A DNA stretch of 64,000 nucleotides from an uncultured Bacteroidales bacterium. Its GTDB lineage: Bacteria > Bacteroidota > Bacteroidia > Bacteroidales > P3. Location of the stretch: NCBI GenBank assembly GCA_900317125.1, contig ONFR01000005.1:1-64000 (forward strand), written 5' to 3'. A program made the translations under genes and the position numbers. The first letter of the stretch is position 1. The number at the start of each line of letters is the position of its first letter. Under the pieces are notes generated by a model. It was given only the letters and a program-made list of their open reading frames with translations. It was not told the DNA's origin and did not search any database. This document shows positions 37,432 through 45,865 of this stretch, piece by piece.

Positions 37432-37504
37432 GCATGAATAAAAAGTTAAATAGTAATAATTGTTGTAAGAAAACACCACTATTTGCGTCTTATAAATAAA
37501 AAGC

Positions 37505-38353
37505 ATGAAAACACGTAGCCTTTTATTTGTTGTCCTGTTGGTATCTTTGTTTTTTGGATGTAGCAAGCGTGAACATATTATCCCTGTCGGGGATAACAAT
37601 TTTTTTGCAGGGATGTATAATCCCTACAATCGTGTTCAAAGCCTTAGAATGAAAAGTCATATTGTAGGAGTGGAATGTGGTGACGAACAGGTTCCCGACC
37701 ATCTCGTGGCCCGTTTCTTTTGGTCGACAGAGCATCTTGACTCCATCATCCACTACGACGATTATGCCTCGCCCGAGACTATACGATACCATTATGACAA
37801 ACTTGGACGTCTTATACGTGTTGAGAGTAGTGCTGTATCTAATCGTGATTACGTACTCGGATACGAAGGCAGTCGTTTGGTATCAATCACGCGTAATGTG
37901 GGAGAATGGCTTTATGAATACACTTTCACATATACCGATGATAGCGATCACCCCGTCGCTTATGCCCATCATTATAAAAGCTTATCTGTTGAAGGTACGG
38001 ATACTTATACCCTCCGATGGAAAGATGGTAATTTGGTCTCCGCTGTCTGTGGAGCCAATAACGACTATTACACCATCGATTCCATTACCTATACCTACGA
38101 CACCCGCACCAACCCATTCTGTGGCTTCTTTTCCCCCAATGGGTTGCGTGAATTCGGTATAGTTCATGCTCCCACTTTTATCTCTCGCAACAACATAGTT
38201 GCCATCACTTATCACACAGATAACGGCCCTGTTCAGAATGTTTTTTATTCCCTTAATTACAAGTTCAATAACGACATTCCTACACAAATCATTCGCGACT
38301 ATGAAAACATGTTTTGGTGCCATATTACCGACACGGCCACCCTTCTCTATTAA
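37505..38353 (+). CDS. Lipoprotein of unknown function
   Basis: The 282-aa protein has a lipobox (SLFFGC, Cys19). The mature part contains strands resembling YD/RHS-like repeats (IRYHYDKLGRLIRVESS, YVLGYEGSRLVSITRN, YTFTYTDDSDHPVA), as in surface lipoproteins of Bacteroidetes. The GC content is clearly lower than in its neighbours and codon use differs, which suggests later acquisition. No enzymatic motif is seen. Confidence 0.7.
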   Translation: MKTRSLLFVVLLVSLFFGCSKREHIIPVGDNNFFAGMYNPYNRVQSLRMKSHIVGVECGDEQVPDHLVARFFWSTEHLDSIIHYDDYASPETIRYHYDKLGRLIRVESSAVSNRDYVLGYEGSRLVSITRNVGEWLYEYTFTYTDDSDHPVAYAHHYKSLSVEGTDTYTLRWKDGNLVSAVCGANNDYYTIDSITYTYDTRTNPFCGFFSPNGLREFGIVHAPTFISRNNIVAITYHTDNGPVQNVFYSLNYKFNNDIPTQIIRDYENMFWCHITDTATLLY

Positions 38354-38416
38354 CCCATTTGTCGTTATTGTGTTGGGCTCTACTGAATAAATACTACTCA
38401 AATCAATATTTTTTTG

Positions 38417-38424
38417 TATCTTTG
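38417..38424 (+). promoter_or_regulatory. -7 promoter element of the OstA-like gene
   Basis: TATCTTTG lies 23 bp before the start codon at 38447, which also supports that start over the ATG at 38414. Confidence 0.5.
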
Positions 38425-38446
38425 CACTTTTGATAAAGTGCGAGAT

Positions 38447-39985
38447 ATGAAATTAAATGTCTTGAAACCTGTTATTTTGCTGCTCCTTGCGGTGTTATCG
38501 CTGCCGTCGTGGGCCCAAAAGCTCATTACCTACGAGGCCGGCATGGGTACCCGCGACCCCTCCGATGCCGATGTGTGGATACTCTACCAGCGTGTCCGCG
38601 CCGAGCACGACGGTATGGTGCTTCATGCCGATTCTGCGCTCCTCAACACCGTACTCAACGACTTCACGGCCTTCGGCCATATCAAGATTGAAATCTCCGA
38701 TACCACCACCATCTATGGCGACCAGCTCTACTACGACGGCATGAGCCGTGTGCTTGACATTTGGGACGACACCGTCCGCCTCATCGACGGCAAGACCCTC
38801 CTCAAGTCCGACCATCTCTCCTACGACCGCAATTCCACCATCGCCTTCTACGACACTTGGGGCATCACCACCAACGAGGACAAGCGCCTTGTCAGCCAAA
38901 AAGGCTATTACAACTCCGATTTCAAGACCATCGACATCTACGACTCAGTCGAACTCATCGACTCCAACATGCGTCTTATCACCGACACCCTCACCTACAA
39001 CACCGACACCAAGATAGCCCACTTTTGGAGCCCCACACATATCTACACCGACTCCACCACCATGTACAGCGAGCACGGCACCTACAACACCGACATCCGT
39101 TATGCCCACTCCATGAAAAGCTCCGAAGTGCACAATTCCGAAAAACACATCACCTGCGATACGCTCCACTACTACGAAGACATTGAATACGGCCGTGCTA
39201 TCGGCAATGTGGTCCTCCGCGACACCATCAACGACATCATCAGCACCAGCCGCTATGCCGAAACACGCAAGTCGGACCATACCTCCTTCGTCACCGACAG
39301 CGCGCTCGTCCGCTTCGTAAACCACGACGAGGACGACCCCGATGCGCCTGTCGACACCCTCTACCTGCATGCCGACAGCATCCTTGTCGTCAGCGACTCT
39401 GCGCGTCATCTCCAGTCGGTCAGCGCCTACCGTCATGTGAAAGTCTTCCGCGGTGAAGCTCAGGCCATGAGCGACTCGCTCTTCTACTCCGCCCCCGACT
39501 CCACCATGCACCTCTTCTACCAACCCGTCGTCTGGTACGACCACTACCAAGCCCTCGCCGACACCATCGTTGTCCGGCACGACACCTCCGGCGCTCGTCA
39601 GGCGTGGCTCTACAACAACATCTTCTGCATCGAGCAAGTCGATCCCGACAAATTCAACCAGGTGAAAGGTCGTAACGCCATCGTCTATTTCACCGAAGGC
39701 GAACCCCACTATGCCGACGTGCTCGGTAATGCCGAAATGGTATACTACCTGACCGAAGAGGGCACAATGGGGCAAAAATACCTTATCGGTGTCAACGTAG
39801 GCATGGGTTCCGATATGCGCATCTACTTCGTCGACCGCGCTCCCGACCGCGTCGTCACCCAGGGCAACCCCGACATGAACACCTATCCCCTCGAACAGCT
39901 TCCCGCCGACAAACGGCAGCTTCAGAACTTCCGCTGGATAGACGACCGTCGGCCACACAAGCCACTCGACGTCTTCGTCTGGTGA
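38447..39985 (+). CDS. OstA-like (LptA/LptD N-domain) protein
   Basis: The 512-aa protein has a signal peptide (MKLNVLKPVILLLLAVLSLP, ending SWAQ) and repeated beta-strand motifs typical of OstA/LptA periplasmic domains (LHADSALLN, GDQLYYDGMSRVLDIWDDT, YNSDFKTIDIYDSVEL). Such domains form the bridge that carries lipopolysaccharide across the periplasm. In Bacteroidales this long OstA-like protein is conserved and may work with LptD. The start at 38447 agrees with the promoter at 38417-38424. Confidence 0.85.
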   Translation: MKLNVLKPVILLLLAVLSLPSWAQKLITYEAGMGTRDPSDADVWILYQRVRAEHDGMVLHADSALLNTVLNDFTAFGHIKIEISDTTTIYGDQLYYDGMSRVLDIWDDTVRLIDGKTLLKSDHLSYDRNSTIAFYDTWGITTNEDKRLVSQKGYYNSDFKTIDIYDSVELIDSNMRLITDTLTYNTDTKIAHFWSPTHIYTDSTTMYSEHGTYNTDIRYAHSMKSSEVHNSEKHITCDTLHYYEDIEYGRAIGNVVLRDTINDIISTSRYAETRKSDHTSFVTDSALVRFVNHDEDDPDAPVDTLYLHADSILVVSDSARHLQSVSAYRHVKVFRGEAQAMSDSLFYSAPDSTMHLFYQPVVWYDHYQALADTIVVRHDTSGARQAWLYNNIFCIEQVDPDKFNQVKGRNAIVYFTEGEPHYADVLGNAEMVYYLTEEGTMGQKYLIGVNVGMGSDMRIYFVDRAPDRVVTQGNPDMNTYPLEQLPADKRQLQNFRWIDDRRPHKPLDVFVW

Positions 39986-40110
39986 CAAAATGGCAGAACG
40001 CGTCACGTTGGCACTCCTTTTGCTAACCTGCAAAATTGTTCGGTGTCCGAAATACCGAAAACAAAACAAACACATTTAAAGTATCAACATTAAAAACAAC
40101 ACATCATAAT

Positions 40111-40665
40111 ATGTCCCAGGAAGAGAAAGAAACAAATACCCAGCAAGAGGCAGCCACCACAACGTCTGGCGCCGAGCCCAAAAAAGAGCGTCGTCATCGT
40201 CGCGACCGTCACGGCGACAGCGAGCGTAAAGTGCAGGAGATGGGCGAGAAACTGGCCGAAATCAACGACAAATACCTCCGCCTCTACTCCGAATACGAAA
40301 ACTACCGCAAACGCACCAATACCGAAAAAGCCGACCTTATCATCAATGGCAGCAAGGAGATGATTAAAGCCATCCTTCCCGTTGTCGACGATATGGAACG
40401 TGCCCTCACCGCCTTGTCCGACGACGATACGTCCAAGGAAGGCGTTCAGCTCATCTACAACAAACTCATGAACATCCTCTCGCAGAAAGGTCTCAAACCC
40501 ATCGAAGCCAAGGGCGCCAAATTCGACGAGAACTTCCACGAAGCCGTTACCCAGTTCCCCGCCGCCGACGAGAAGCAGAAAGGCCTTGTGATAGATGTGG
40601 TGGAGAAAGGCTACTTCCTCAACGATAAAGTGTTGCGCTACGCCAAAGTGGTCGTAGCCATTTGA
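40111..40665 (+). CDS. grpE: GrpE, nucleotide exchange factor of DnaK
   Basis: The 184-aa cytoplasmic protein releases ADP from DnaK. It has a charged N-terminal tail (EEKETNTQQEA, KKERRHRRDRHG), a long coiled coil (about 40-95, with YLRLYSEYENYRKRT) and the C-terminal beta domain (GLVIDVVEKGYFLNDKVLRY). The start MSQEEKE is at 40111; upstream codons in the frame are not conserved. dnaJ follows after 107 bp. Confidence 0.94.
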   Translation: MSQEEKETNTQQEAATTTSGAEPKKERRHRRDRHGDSERKVQEMGEKLAEINDKYLRLYSEYENYRKRTNTEKADLIINGSKEMIKAILPVVDDMERALTALSDDDTSKEGVQLIYNKLMNILSQKGLKPIEAKGAKFDENFHEAVTQFPAADEKQKGLVIDVVEKGYFLNDKVLRYAKVVVAI

Positions 40666-40690
40666 TAAATAAACAACAAAGAAAGGAGAG

Positions 40691-40762
40691 CAAGGCCTTA
40701 TGGCAAGCCCCATCCTGCGGCAGCATCCATGCAGCGGGGCGGGGCAAAGCCTGCAAGCCTTG
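40691..40762 (+). promoter_or_regulatory. Stem-loop between grpE and dnaJ
   Basis: CAAGGC (40691-40696) pairs with GCCTTG (40757-40762), GCCCC (40707-40711) with GGGGC (40741-40745), and CTGC (40715-40718) with GCAG (40731-40734), giving a long nested hairpin that ends 10 bp before the dnaJ start codon. It could control dnaJ translation or be a small repeat. Confidence 0.4.
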
Positions 40763-40772
40763 AAATATAATT

Positions 40773-41933
40773 ATGGCAAAGAGAGATTATTACGAAGTAC
40801 TTGGGGTCGACAAGAACGCCACCCCTGAAGAATTGAAGAAAGCCTACCGCAAACTGGCTTTGCAGTACCATCCCGACCGCAATCCCGGCGACAAGGAAGC
40901 CGAGGAAAAGTTCAAGGAAGCCGCTGAGGCTTACGATGTGCTCAGCAACCCCGACAAGAAAGCCCGTTACGACCAATTCGGTCCTGCCGCTTTCGACGGT
41001 TCTGCTGGTGCCGGCATGAACATGAACGACATCTTCTCGCAGTTCGGCGACATCTTCAGCGACTTCTTCGGCGGCGGTGGTTTCGGCGGTGGATTCAGCG
41101 GCTTCGGTGGCTTTGGTGGCCAGCAAGGCCGCAGGCGTGCCACCCAGCGCGGCACCAACCTCCGCATCAAAGTCAAACTCACCCTCGAAGAGATTGAGAA
41201 GGGCTGCGAAAAGAAAATCAAAGTGGCCAAATACGTTGCCTGCAAGACCTGTGGCGGTACTGGTTCGCGCAACAACAGCTTCGACACTTGCCCCCACTGT
41301 CACGGAACAGGTGTCGTCACCGAAGTGCGCCGCACCATCCTCGGCCAGATGCAGACACAGTCCGTCTGCCCCCATTGCGGCGGCGAAGGACGCGTCATCA
41401 AGGATAAGTGCCACGACTGCAACGGCGAGGGTATCGTCCGCTCCGAGGAAGTCATCACCATCAACATCCCCGCAGGTGTCTACGACGGCATGCAGCTCTC
41501 CATGTCCGGCAAAGGCAACGCTGCGCCCCACGGCGGTGTACCCGGCGACCTCATCATCCTCGTCGAGGAAATCCCCCACGAGCTCTTCGAGCGGCAGGAA
41601 TCCAACCTCTACTACAACGCCTTCATCACCTTCGCACAGGCGGCTCTCGGCGCCACCGTCGAGATTCCCACCCTCTCCGGTCGTGTAAAGGTGAAAATCG
41701 AACCCGGCACCCCTTCGGGCAAAGTCCTCCGCCTCAAAGGCAAAGGGCTCCCGTCGGTCAACAGCTACGGTCGTGGCGACCTCCTGGTCTCCGTCAACGT
41801 GTGGATACCCAAGAACCTCTCACGCGAAGAGAAGGAAACGCTCACGCGTCTCGACAAGTCGCCCAACTTCCAGCCGGCGCCCTCCAAATCCGAGCGCGGA
41901 TTCTTCGACAAAATGAAAGACCTCTTCAACTAA
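40773..41933 (+). CDS. dnaJ: Chaperone DnaJ
   Basis: The 386-aa Hsp40 protein has a J domain (1-70) with the HPD motif in YHPDRNPGD, a Gly/Phe-rich linker ([14 protein letters not shown]), four zinc-binding CxxCxGxG repeats ([32 protein letters not shown]) and two C-terminal substrate domains. It feeds unfolded proteins to DnaK and works with GrpE encoded just upstream. It is a complete type I DnaJ. Confidence 0.97.
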   Translation: MAKRDYYEVLGVDKNATPEELKKAYRKLALQYHPDRNPGDKEAEEKFKEAAEAYDVLSNPDKKARYDQFGPAAFDGSAGAGMNMNDIFSQFGDIFSDFFGGGGFGGGFSGFGGFGGQQGRRRATQRGTNLRIKVKLTLEEIEKGCEKKIKVAKYVACKTCGGTGSRNNSFDTCPHCHGTGVVTEVRRTILGQMQTQSVCPHCGGEGRVIKDKCHDCNGEGIVRSEEVITINIPAGVYDGMQLSMSGKGNAAPHGGVPGDLIILVEEIPHELFERQESNLYYNAFITFAQAALGATVEIPTLSGRVKVKIEPGTPSGKVLRLKGKGLPSVNSYGRGDLLVSVNVWIPKNLSREEKETLTRLDKSPNFQPAPSKSERGFFDKMKDLFN

Positions 41934-42011
41934 TACACCCTTCGCTGCGCCCTCGTTGCCGGGCGCAGCATTGATTTACACCTTATCATTCACCCTGCAA
42001 GCCTGTCCGCA

Positions 42012-43295
42012 ATGACGCGCATGAACGAATCCTTCCTCCAGTACGTATGGCAGCATCGGCTGCTGGAAGGCGACCTCTGCACCGTCGACGGGCAGCCTGT
42101 CATCATTGAGAGTCCCGGACTTCTCAACCGCGATGCAGGTCCCGACTTCACCAACGCCCGCGTGTGGATTGGCGGCACCCTGTGGGCGGGCAATATCGAG
42201 GTGCATGTCCTCACCTCCGATTGGAACCGCCACCACCACAGTCTCGACCGCGCCTACGACAATGTCATCCTTCATGTCGTCTATCAGCACGACACCCCGC
42301 TCACCCTTCACGACGGCCATCCGCTGCCCACCCTCGCGCTCCACGACCACATCCCGCAACCCCTGTGGGACAACTACGAAGCCCTCGTCCATCCCCCGAA
42401 GCCCATTCCTGTGCCCTGTGCGTCCAAGCTCAAAGAGCTCTCGCCCCACTATGTCGCCGCCTGTCTCGACCGTCTCCTTCTCGACCGTCTCGAGCACAAG
42501 TGTGCCGACATGCAGCGTCTGCTCGAACGCAGTCGCGGCGACTGGGAGCAGTGCCTCCTCCTCGCCCTTGCCCATTATTTTGGCGGCACAGCCAATGCGC
42601 TCCCCTTCGAGCTGCTGACCCTCTCCACACCCTATACCATTCTTGCCCGCTGGCGCGACCAGCCGCAGCGCGAAGAGGCACTCCTTATGGGGCAGGCGGG
42701 CCTGCTTGAAGGCTACTTCGACGACGACTATCCCCGCCAGCTGCAAGCCGACTATCAGGCCATCCGCAATGCCGCACGCCTGAGTCCGGTGTCGTCCCAT
42801 CTGTGGCGTTTCGCCCGCATGCGTCCCAACGGCTTCCCCACCATCCGCATCAGCCAGTTTTCGCAACTCGTCTGCCGTTCGGCAAGCCTTTTCAGCCGTC
42901 TCCTCGAGACCACCTCCGCCGACAGCCTTCGTCAGCTCTTCACCCTCACGGCCTCCCCTTACTGGGACAACCACTACCGTTTCGACAGCCCTTCGCCCGG
43001 CAAACCCAAGCGCACCGGTGCCCAATTCACTCAAAGTCTCATCATCAACGCCTGGGTGCCGCTGCTCTTCCTCTACGGCAGCCAGCATGCCCAGCAGTCG
43101 CTCAAGGACCGCGCCGTCGACCTCCTCCAGCAGCTCCCGCCCGAGGACAACCGCATCGTCAGGCTCTATCGCTCCGCAGGCATCGACCCCTCGCATGCCG
43201 CCCACACACAGGCATTGCTGCAGCTCCATCACGGCTACTGCAGCCCCCGTAATTGTCTCAACTGCCATATTGGCTACAAAATAATTCAACATTGA
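42012..43295 (+). CDS. DUF2851 family protein
   Basis: The 427-aa protein matches DUF2851, a conserved Bacteroidetes family of unknown function: it opens with MNESFLQYVWQHRLLE and has VIESPGLLNRDAGPDF and SDWNRHHHSLDRAYDNVILHV, and ends in a Cys-containing tail (CSPRNCLNC). It lacks a signal peptide. Its stop codon overlaps the likely TTG start of murF-alr, so the two genes are translationally linked. Confidence 0.88.
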   Translation: MTRMNESFLQYVWQHRLLEGDLCTVDGQPVIIESPGLLNRDAGPDFTNARVWIGGTLWAGNIEVHVLTSDWNRHHHSLDRAYDNVILHVVYQHDTPLTLHDGHPLPTLALHDHIPQPLWDNYEALVHPPKPIPVPCASKLKELSPHYVAACLDRLLLDRLEHKCADMQRLLERSRGDWEQCLLLALAHYFGGTANALPFELLTLSTPYTILARWRDQPQREEALLMGQAGLLEGYFDDDYPRQLQADYQAIRNAARLSPVSSHLWRFARMRPNGFPTIRISQFSQLVCRSASLFSRLLETTSADSLRQLFTLTASPYWDNHYRFDSPSPGKPKRTGAQFTQSLIINAWVPLLFLYGSQHAQQSLKDRAVDLLQQLPPEDNRIVRLYRSAGIDPSHAAHTQALLQLHHGYCSPRNCLNCHIGYKIIQH

Positions 43296-45787
43296 AACCG
43301 TCAGAAATCACATCCGTACTCAAAGGCTCCACAGCCGTCGTTGCCGACGACAGCTGCGACGTCACGCGCCTTCTCACCGACAGCCGTCGCTCTGCCGACC
43401 TTCCGCGCAGCCTTTTCTTTGCCATACCCACCAAGCGCAACACCGGCTGCCGCTATGTGCAAGACCTCTACAAGCGCGGTGTGCGCAACTTTGTCGTCCC
43501 CGCCGACGCTCCCGAGCCTTATCCGGCGCAGTTCGCCCAGTGTAGCGGAGCCAACTTTTGGTACGTCAAGAATGTCGTCACCGCCCTCCAGCTGCTTGCC
43601 GCCCACCGCCGCAGCCTTTTCCACATCCCCGTGGTGGGCATCACCGGTTCCAACGGCAAGACCGTTGTCAAAGACTGGATACTCCAGCTGGTGGCCGACG
43701 ACTGCAAAACCGTCGCCTCGCCCCGCAGCTACAACTCGCAGATCGGTGTCCCCCTCTCCGTATGGCAGATGGACGAAACCGACGAGCTCGCTGTCTTCGA
43801 AGCCGGCATCTCCGAGGCTGGCGAGATGGAGAACCTCCGCCGAGTCATCAACCCCACCATCGGCATCTTCACCAACATCGGACAGGCACACGACGAGAAC
43901 TTCCTCACCCGCCAGCAGAAGATTGCAGAGAAGCTGCAGCTCTTCACCCACTGCGACGCCCTCATCTATTCCTCCGACCACAAGGAAATCCATTCCGCCA
44001 TCTCGCAGCTCGAAAGCTTTCGCACCATCCGTCGCTTCACCTGGGGCCACTCCGACAGCGACACCATCCAAATCCTCAACATCGACGTCCGCGACACCGA
44101 CACCCGCCTTGCGCTCCTCCGTTCGGGTCAGCCGCTCAACCTCGCCATCCCCTTCACCGACCGCGCCTCCGTCGAGAACGCGCTCCACTGCATCGCCCTC
44201 CTCTGCTATCTCGGCTACGACTCCCAGACCATCGCGCAGCGGTGCCTGCGCCTTACGCCCGTCGCCATGCGTCTCGAGATGGACGAAGCCCTCAACTCCT
44301 CGCTCCTCGTCAACGACTCCTACAGCCTCGACCTCGACTCCCTGGCCATCGCCCTCGACTATGTCGCCCACGACCGCCAGCATGCCAGCAAGGCCCTTAT
44401 CATGAGCGATATTCTCCAGGCGGGCATCCCCGAGACCGACCTCTACGCGCAGGTGTCGCAACTTGTCACCCATCACGGCATCACCCGCTTCATCGGTGTC
44501 GGCGAAGCCCTCTGCCGCCATCAAGCCCTGTTTGCGGGGCTCGACGCCCATTTCTTCCAAACCACCGAACAGTGCATACAACAGTTCAATTTTAACCTCT
44601 TCGACCGCGAAACCATCCTCCTCAAGGGGGCCCGATGCTTCCATTTCGAGGACATCGCCCGCATGCTCCGCCGCCGCTCGCACCAGACGGTGATGGAGGT
44701 CAACCTCGACAACCTCATCTCCAACCTCAACTACTACCGCTCGCTTATCCGACCCTCCACGCGCCTCATGGCGATGGTCAAAGCCGCCAGCTACGGCGCC
44801 GGAAAGGTCGAAGTGGCCGCCGCCCTCCAATACAGTCGCGCCGACTACCTCACTGTCGCCTATGCCGACGAGGGCGTCGACCTCCGTCGCAACGGCATCA
44901 CCCTCCCCATCATGGTCATGAATCCCGAGGAGGAAAGCTTCGACGACATCATACGCCACCGTCTCGAACCCGACATCTACTCCTTCCGCATCCTCAACCT
45001 CTTCTCCGAAGCCGCCAACCTCATGGGCTGTACCGAACCTCTTGCCGTGCATGTCGAACTGGACACCGGGATGCACCGTCTCGGCTTCGCCGAAAGCGAC
45101 CTCGACGAGCTTGCACGCCTGTTCAACGCTCCCGGATGTCCCTTGCGTGTCCAGTCCATCTTCTCCCACCTCGCCTGTGCCGACGACCCCTCGCAGGACG
45201 CCTACACCCGCGCACAAATCGACCGCTTCACCCGCTGGAGCACCACCCTCCGCAACGCCATCCACACCCCCGGCATCCTTTGCCATATACTCAACTCGTC
45301 GGGCATCGAGCGTTTCCCCGAGGCGCAGATGGATATGGTGCGTCTCGGTATCGGCCTCTACGGCATCTCGCCGCAACCCGCCGTCCAGCGCCACCTCAAG
45401 CCCGTCAGCACCCTCAAGACGCGCATTTCGCAAATCAAGGACATCCCGCAGGGCGACAGCGTGGGCTACAACCGCCGCTTTGTTGCCGAGCGTCCCACGC
45501 GCATCGCAATCATCGCCATAGGGTATGCCGACGGCCTCAACCGCCATCTCGGCTATGGCAACGGCCGCGTTATTGTCAACGGCCGTCAGGTGCCCATCAT
45601 CGGCTCTGTGTGCATGGATATGTGTTTCCTCGACGTCACCGACGTCCCCTGCCGCGAAGGCGACGAGGTCATCCTCTTCGGTCCTGCCGACCATCTGCAG
45701 CAGCAGGCCGCCAGTGCCGGCACCATCCCCTACGAGCTCCTCACCTCCGTCTCACCCCGCGTCAAGCGCACCTACTATCAGGAATAA
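43292..45787 (+). CDS. Fused MurF ligase and alanine racemase
   Basis: The 831-aa bifunctional enzyme carries MurF (about 1-450), with the ATP loop GITGSNGKTVVKDW and the last step in making UDP-MurNAc-pentapeptide, followed by alanine racemase (about 465-831), with the PLP lysine in MVKAASYGAG, YNRRF and SVCMDMCFLDVTD. The fusion supplies D-Ala and its ligation in one polypeptide and is typical of Bacteroidales. I place the start at the TTG 43292, overlapping the DUF2851 stop (TTGA), because the MurF domain begins there (KPSEITSVL); an ATG at 43253 would add 13 residues and overlap by 43 bp. Confidence 0.92.
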   Translation: MKPSEITSVLKGSTAVVADDSCDVTRLLTDSRRSADLPRSLFFAIPTKRNTGCRYVQDLYKRGVRNFVVPADAPEPYPAQFAQCSGANFWYVKNVVTALQLLAAHRRSLFHIPVVGITGSNGKTVVKDWILQLVADDCKTVASPRSYNSQIGVPLSVWQMDETDELAVFEAGISEAGEMENLRRVINPTIGIFTNIGQAHDENFLTRQQKIAEKLQLFTHCDALIYSSDHKEIHSAISQLESFRTIRRFTWGHSDSDTIQILNIDVRDTDTRLALLRSGQPLNLAIPFTDRASVENALHCIALLCYLGYDSQTIAQRCLRLTPVAMRLEMDEALNSSLLVNDSYSLDLDSLAIALDYVAHDRQHASKALIMSDILQAGIPETDLYAQVSQLVTHHGITRFIGVGEALCRHQALFAGLDAHFFQTTEQCIQQFNFNLFDRETILLKGARCFHFEDIARMLRRRSHQTVMEVNLDNLISNLNYYRSLIRPSTRLMAMVKAASYGAGKVEVAAALQYSRADYLTVAYADEGVDLRRNGITLPIMVMNPEEESFDDIIRHRLEPDIYSFRILNLFSEAANLMGCTEPLAVHVELDTGMHRLGFAESDLDELARLFNAPGCPLRVQSIFSHLACADDPSQDAYTRAQIDRFTRWSTTLRNAIHTPGILCHILNSSGIERFPEAQMDMVRLGIGLYGISPQPAVQRHLKPVSTLKTRISQIKDIPQGDSVGYNRRFVAERPTRIAIIAIGYADGLNRHLGYGNGRVIVNGRQVPIIGSVCMDMCFLDVTDVPCREGDEVILFGPADHLQQQAASAGTIPYELLTSVSPRVKRTYYQE

Positions 45788-45814
45788 CCCCCGCGCAATC
45801 GGGACAACAAAAAG

Positions 45815-45852
45815 AGAAAGGCGACACAACCCTGTGCCGCCTTTCTTTTTGT
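45815..45852. terminator. Bidirectional terminator between murF-alr and the C10 peptidase gene
   Basis: AGAAAGGCGACACA (45815-45828) pairs with TGTGCCGCCTTTCT (45833-45846) with one mismatch, with A and T runs on either side, so it serves both convergent genes. Confidence 0.8.
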
Positions 45853-45865
45853 CAGCTGCCGAAAC

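Noticed and set aside
43301..45694. A 797-codon open frame on the minus strand opposite murF-alr
   Set aside because: It is a shadow of a strongly recognised enzyme in GC-rich sequence; the product is a low-complexity Gly/Val/Glu mix.
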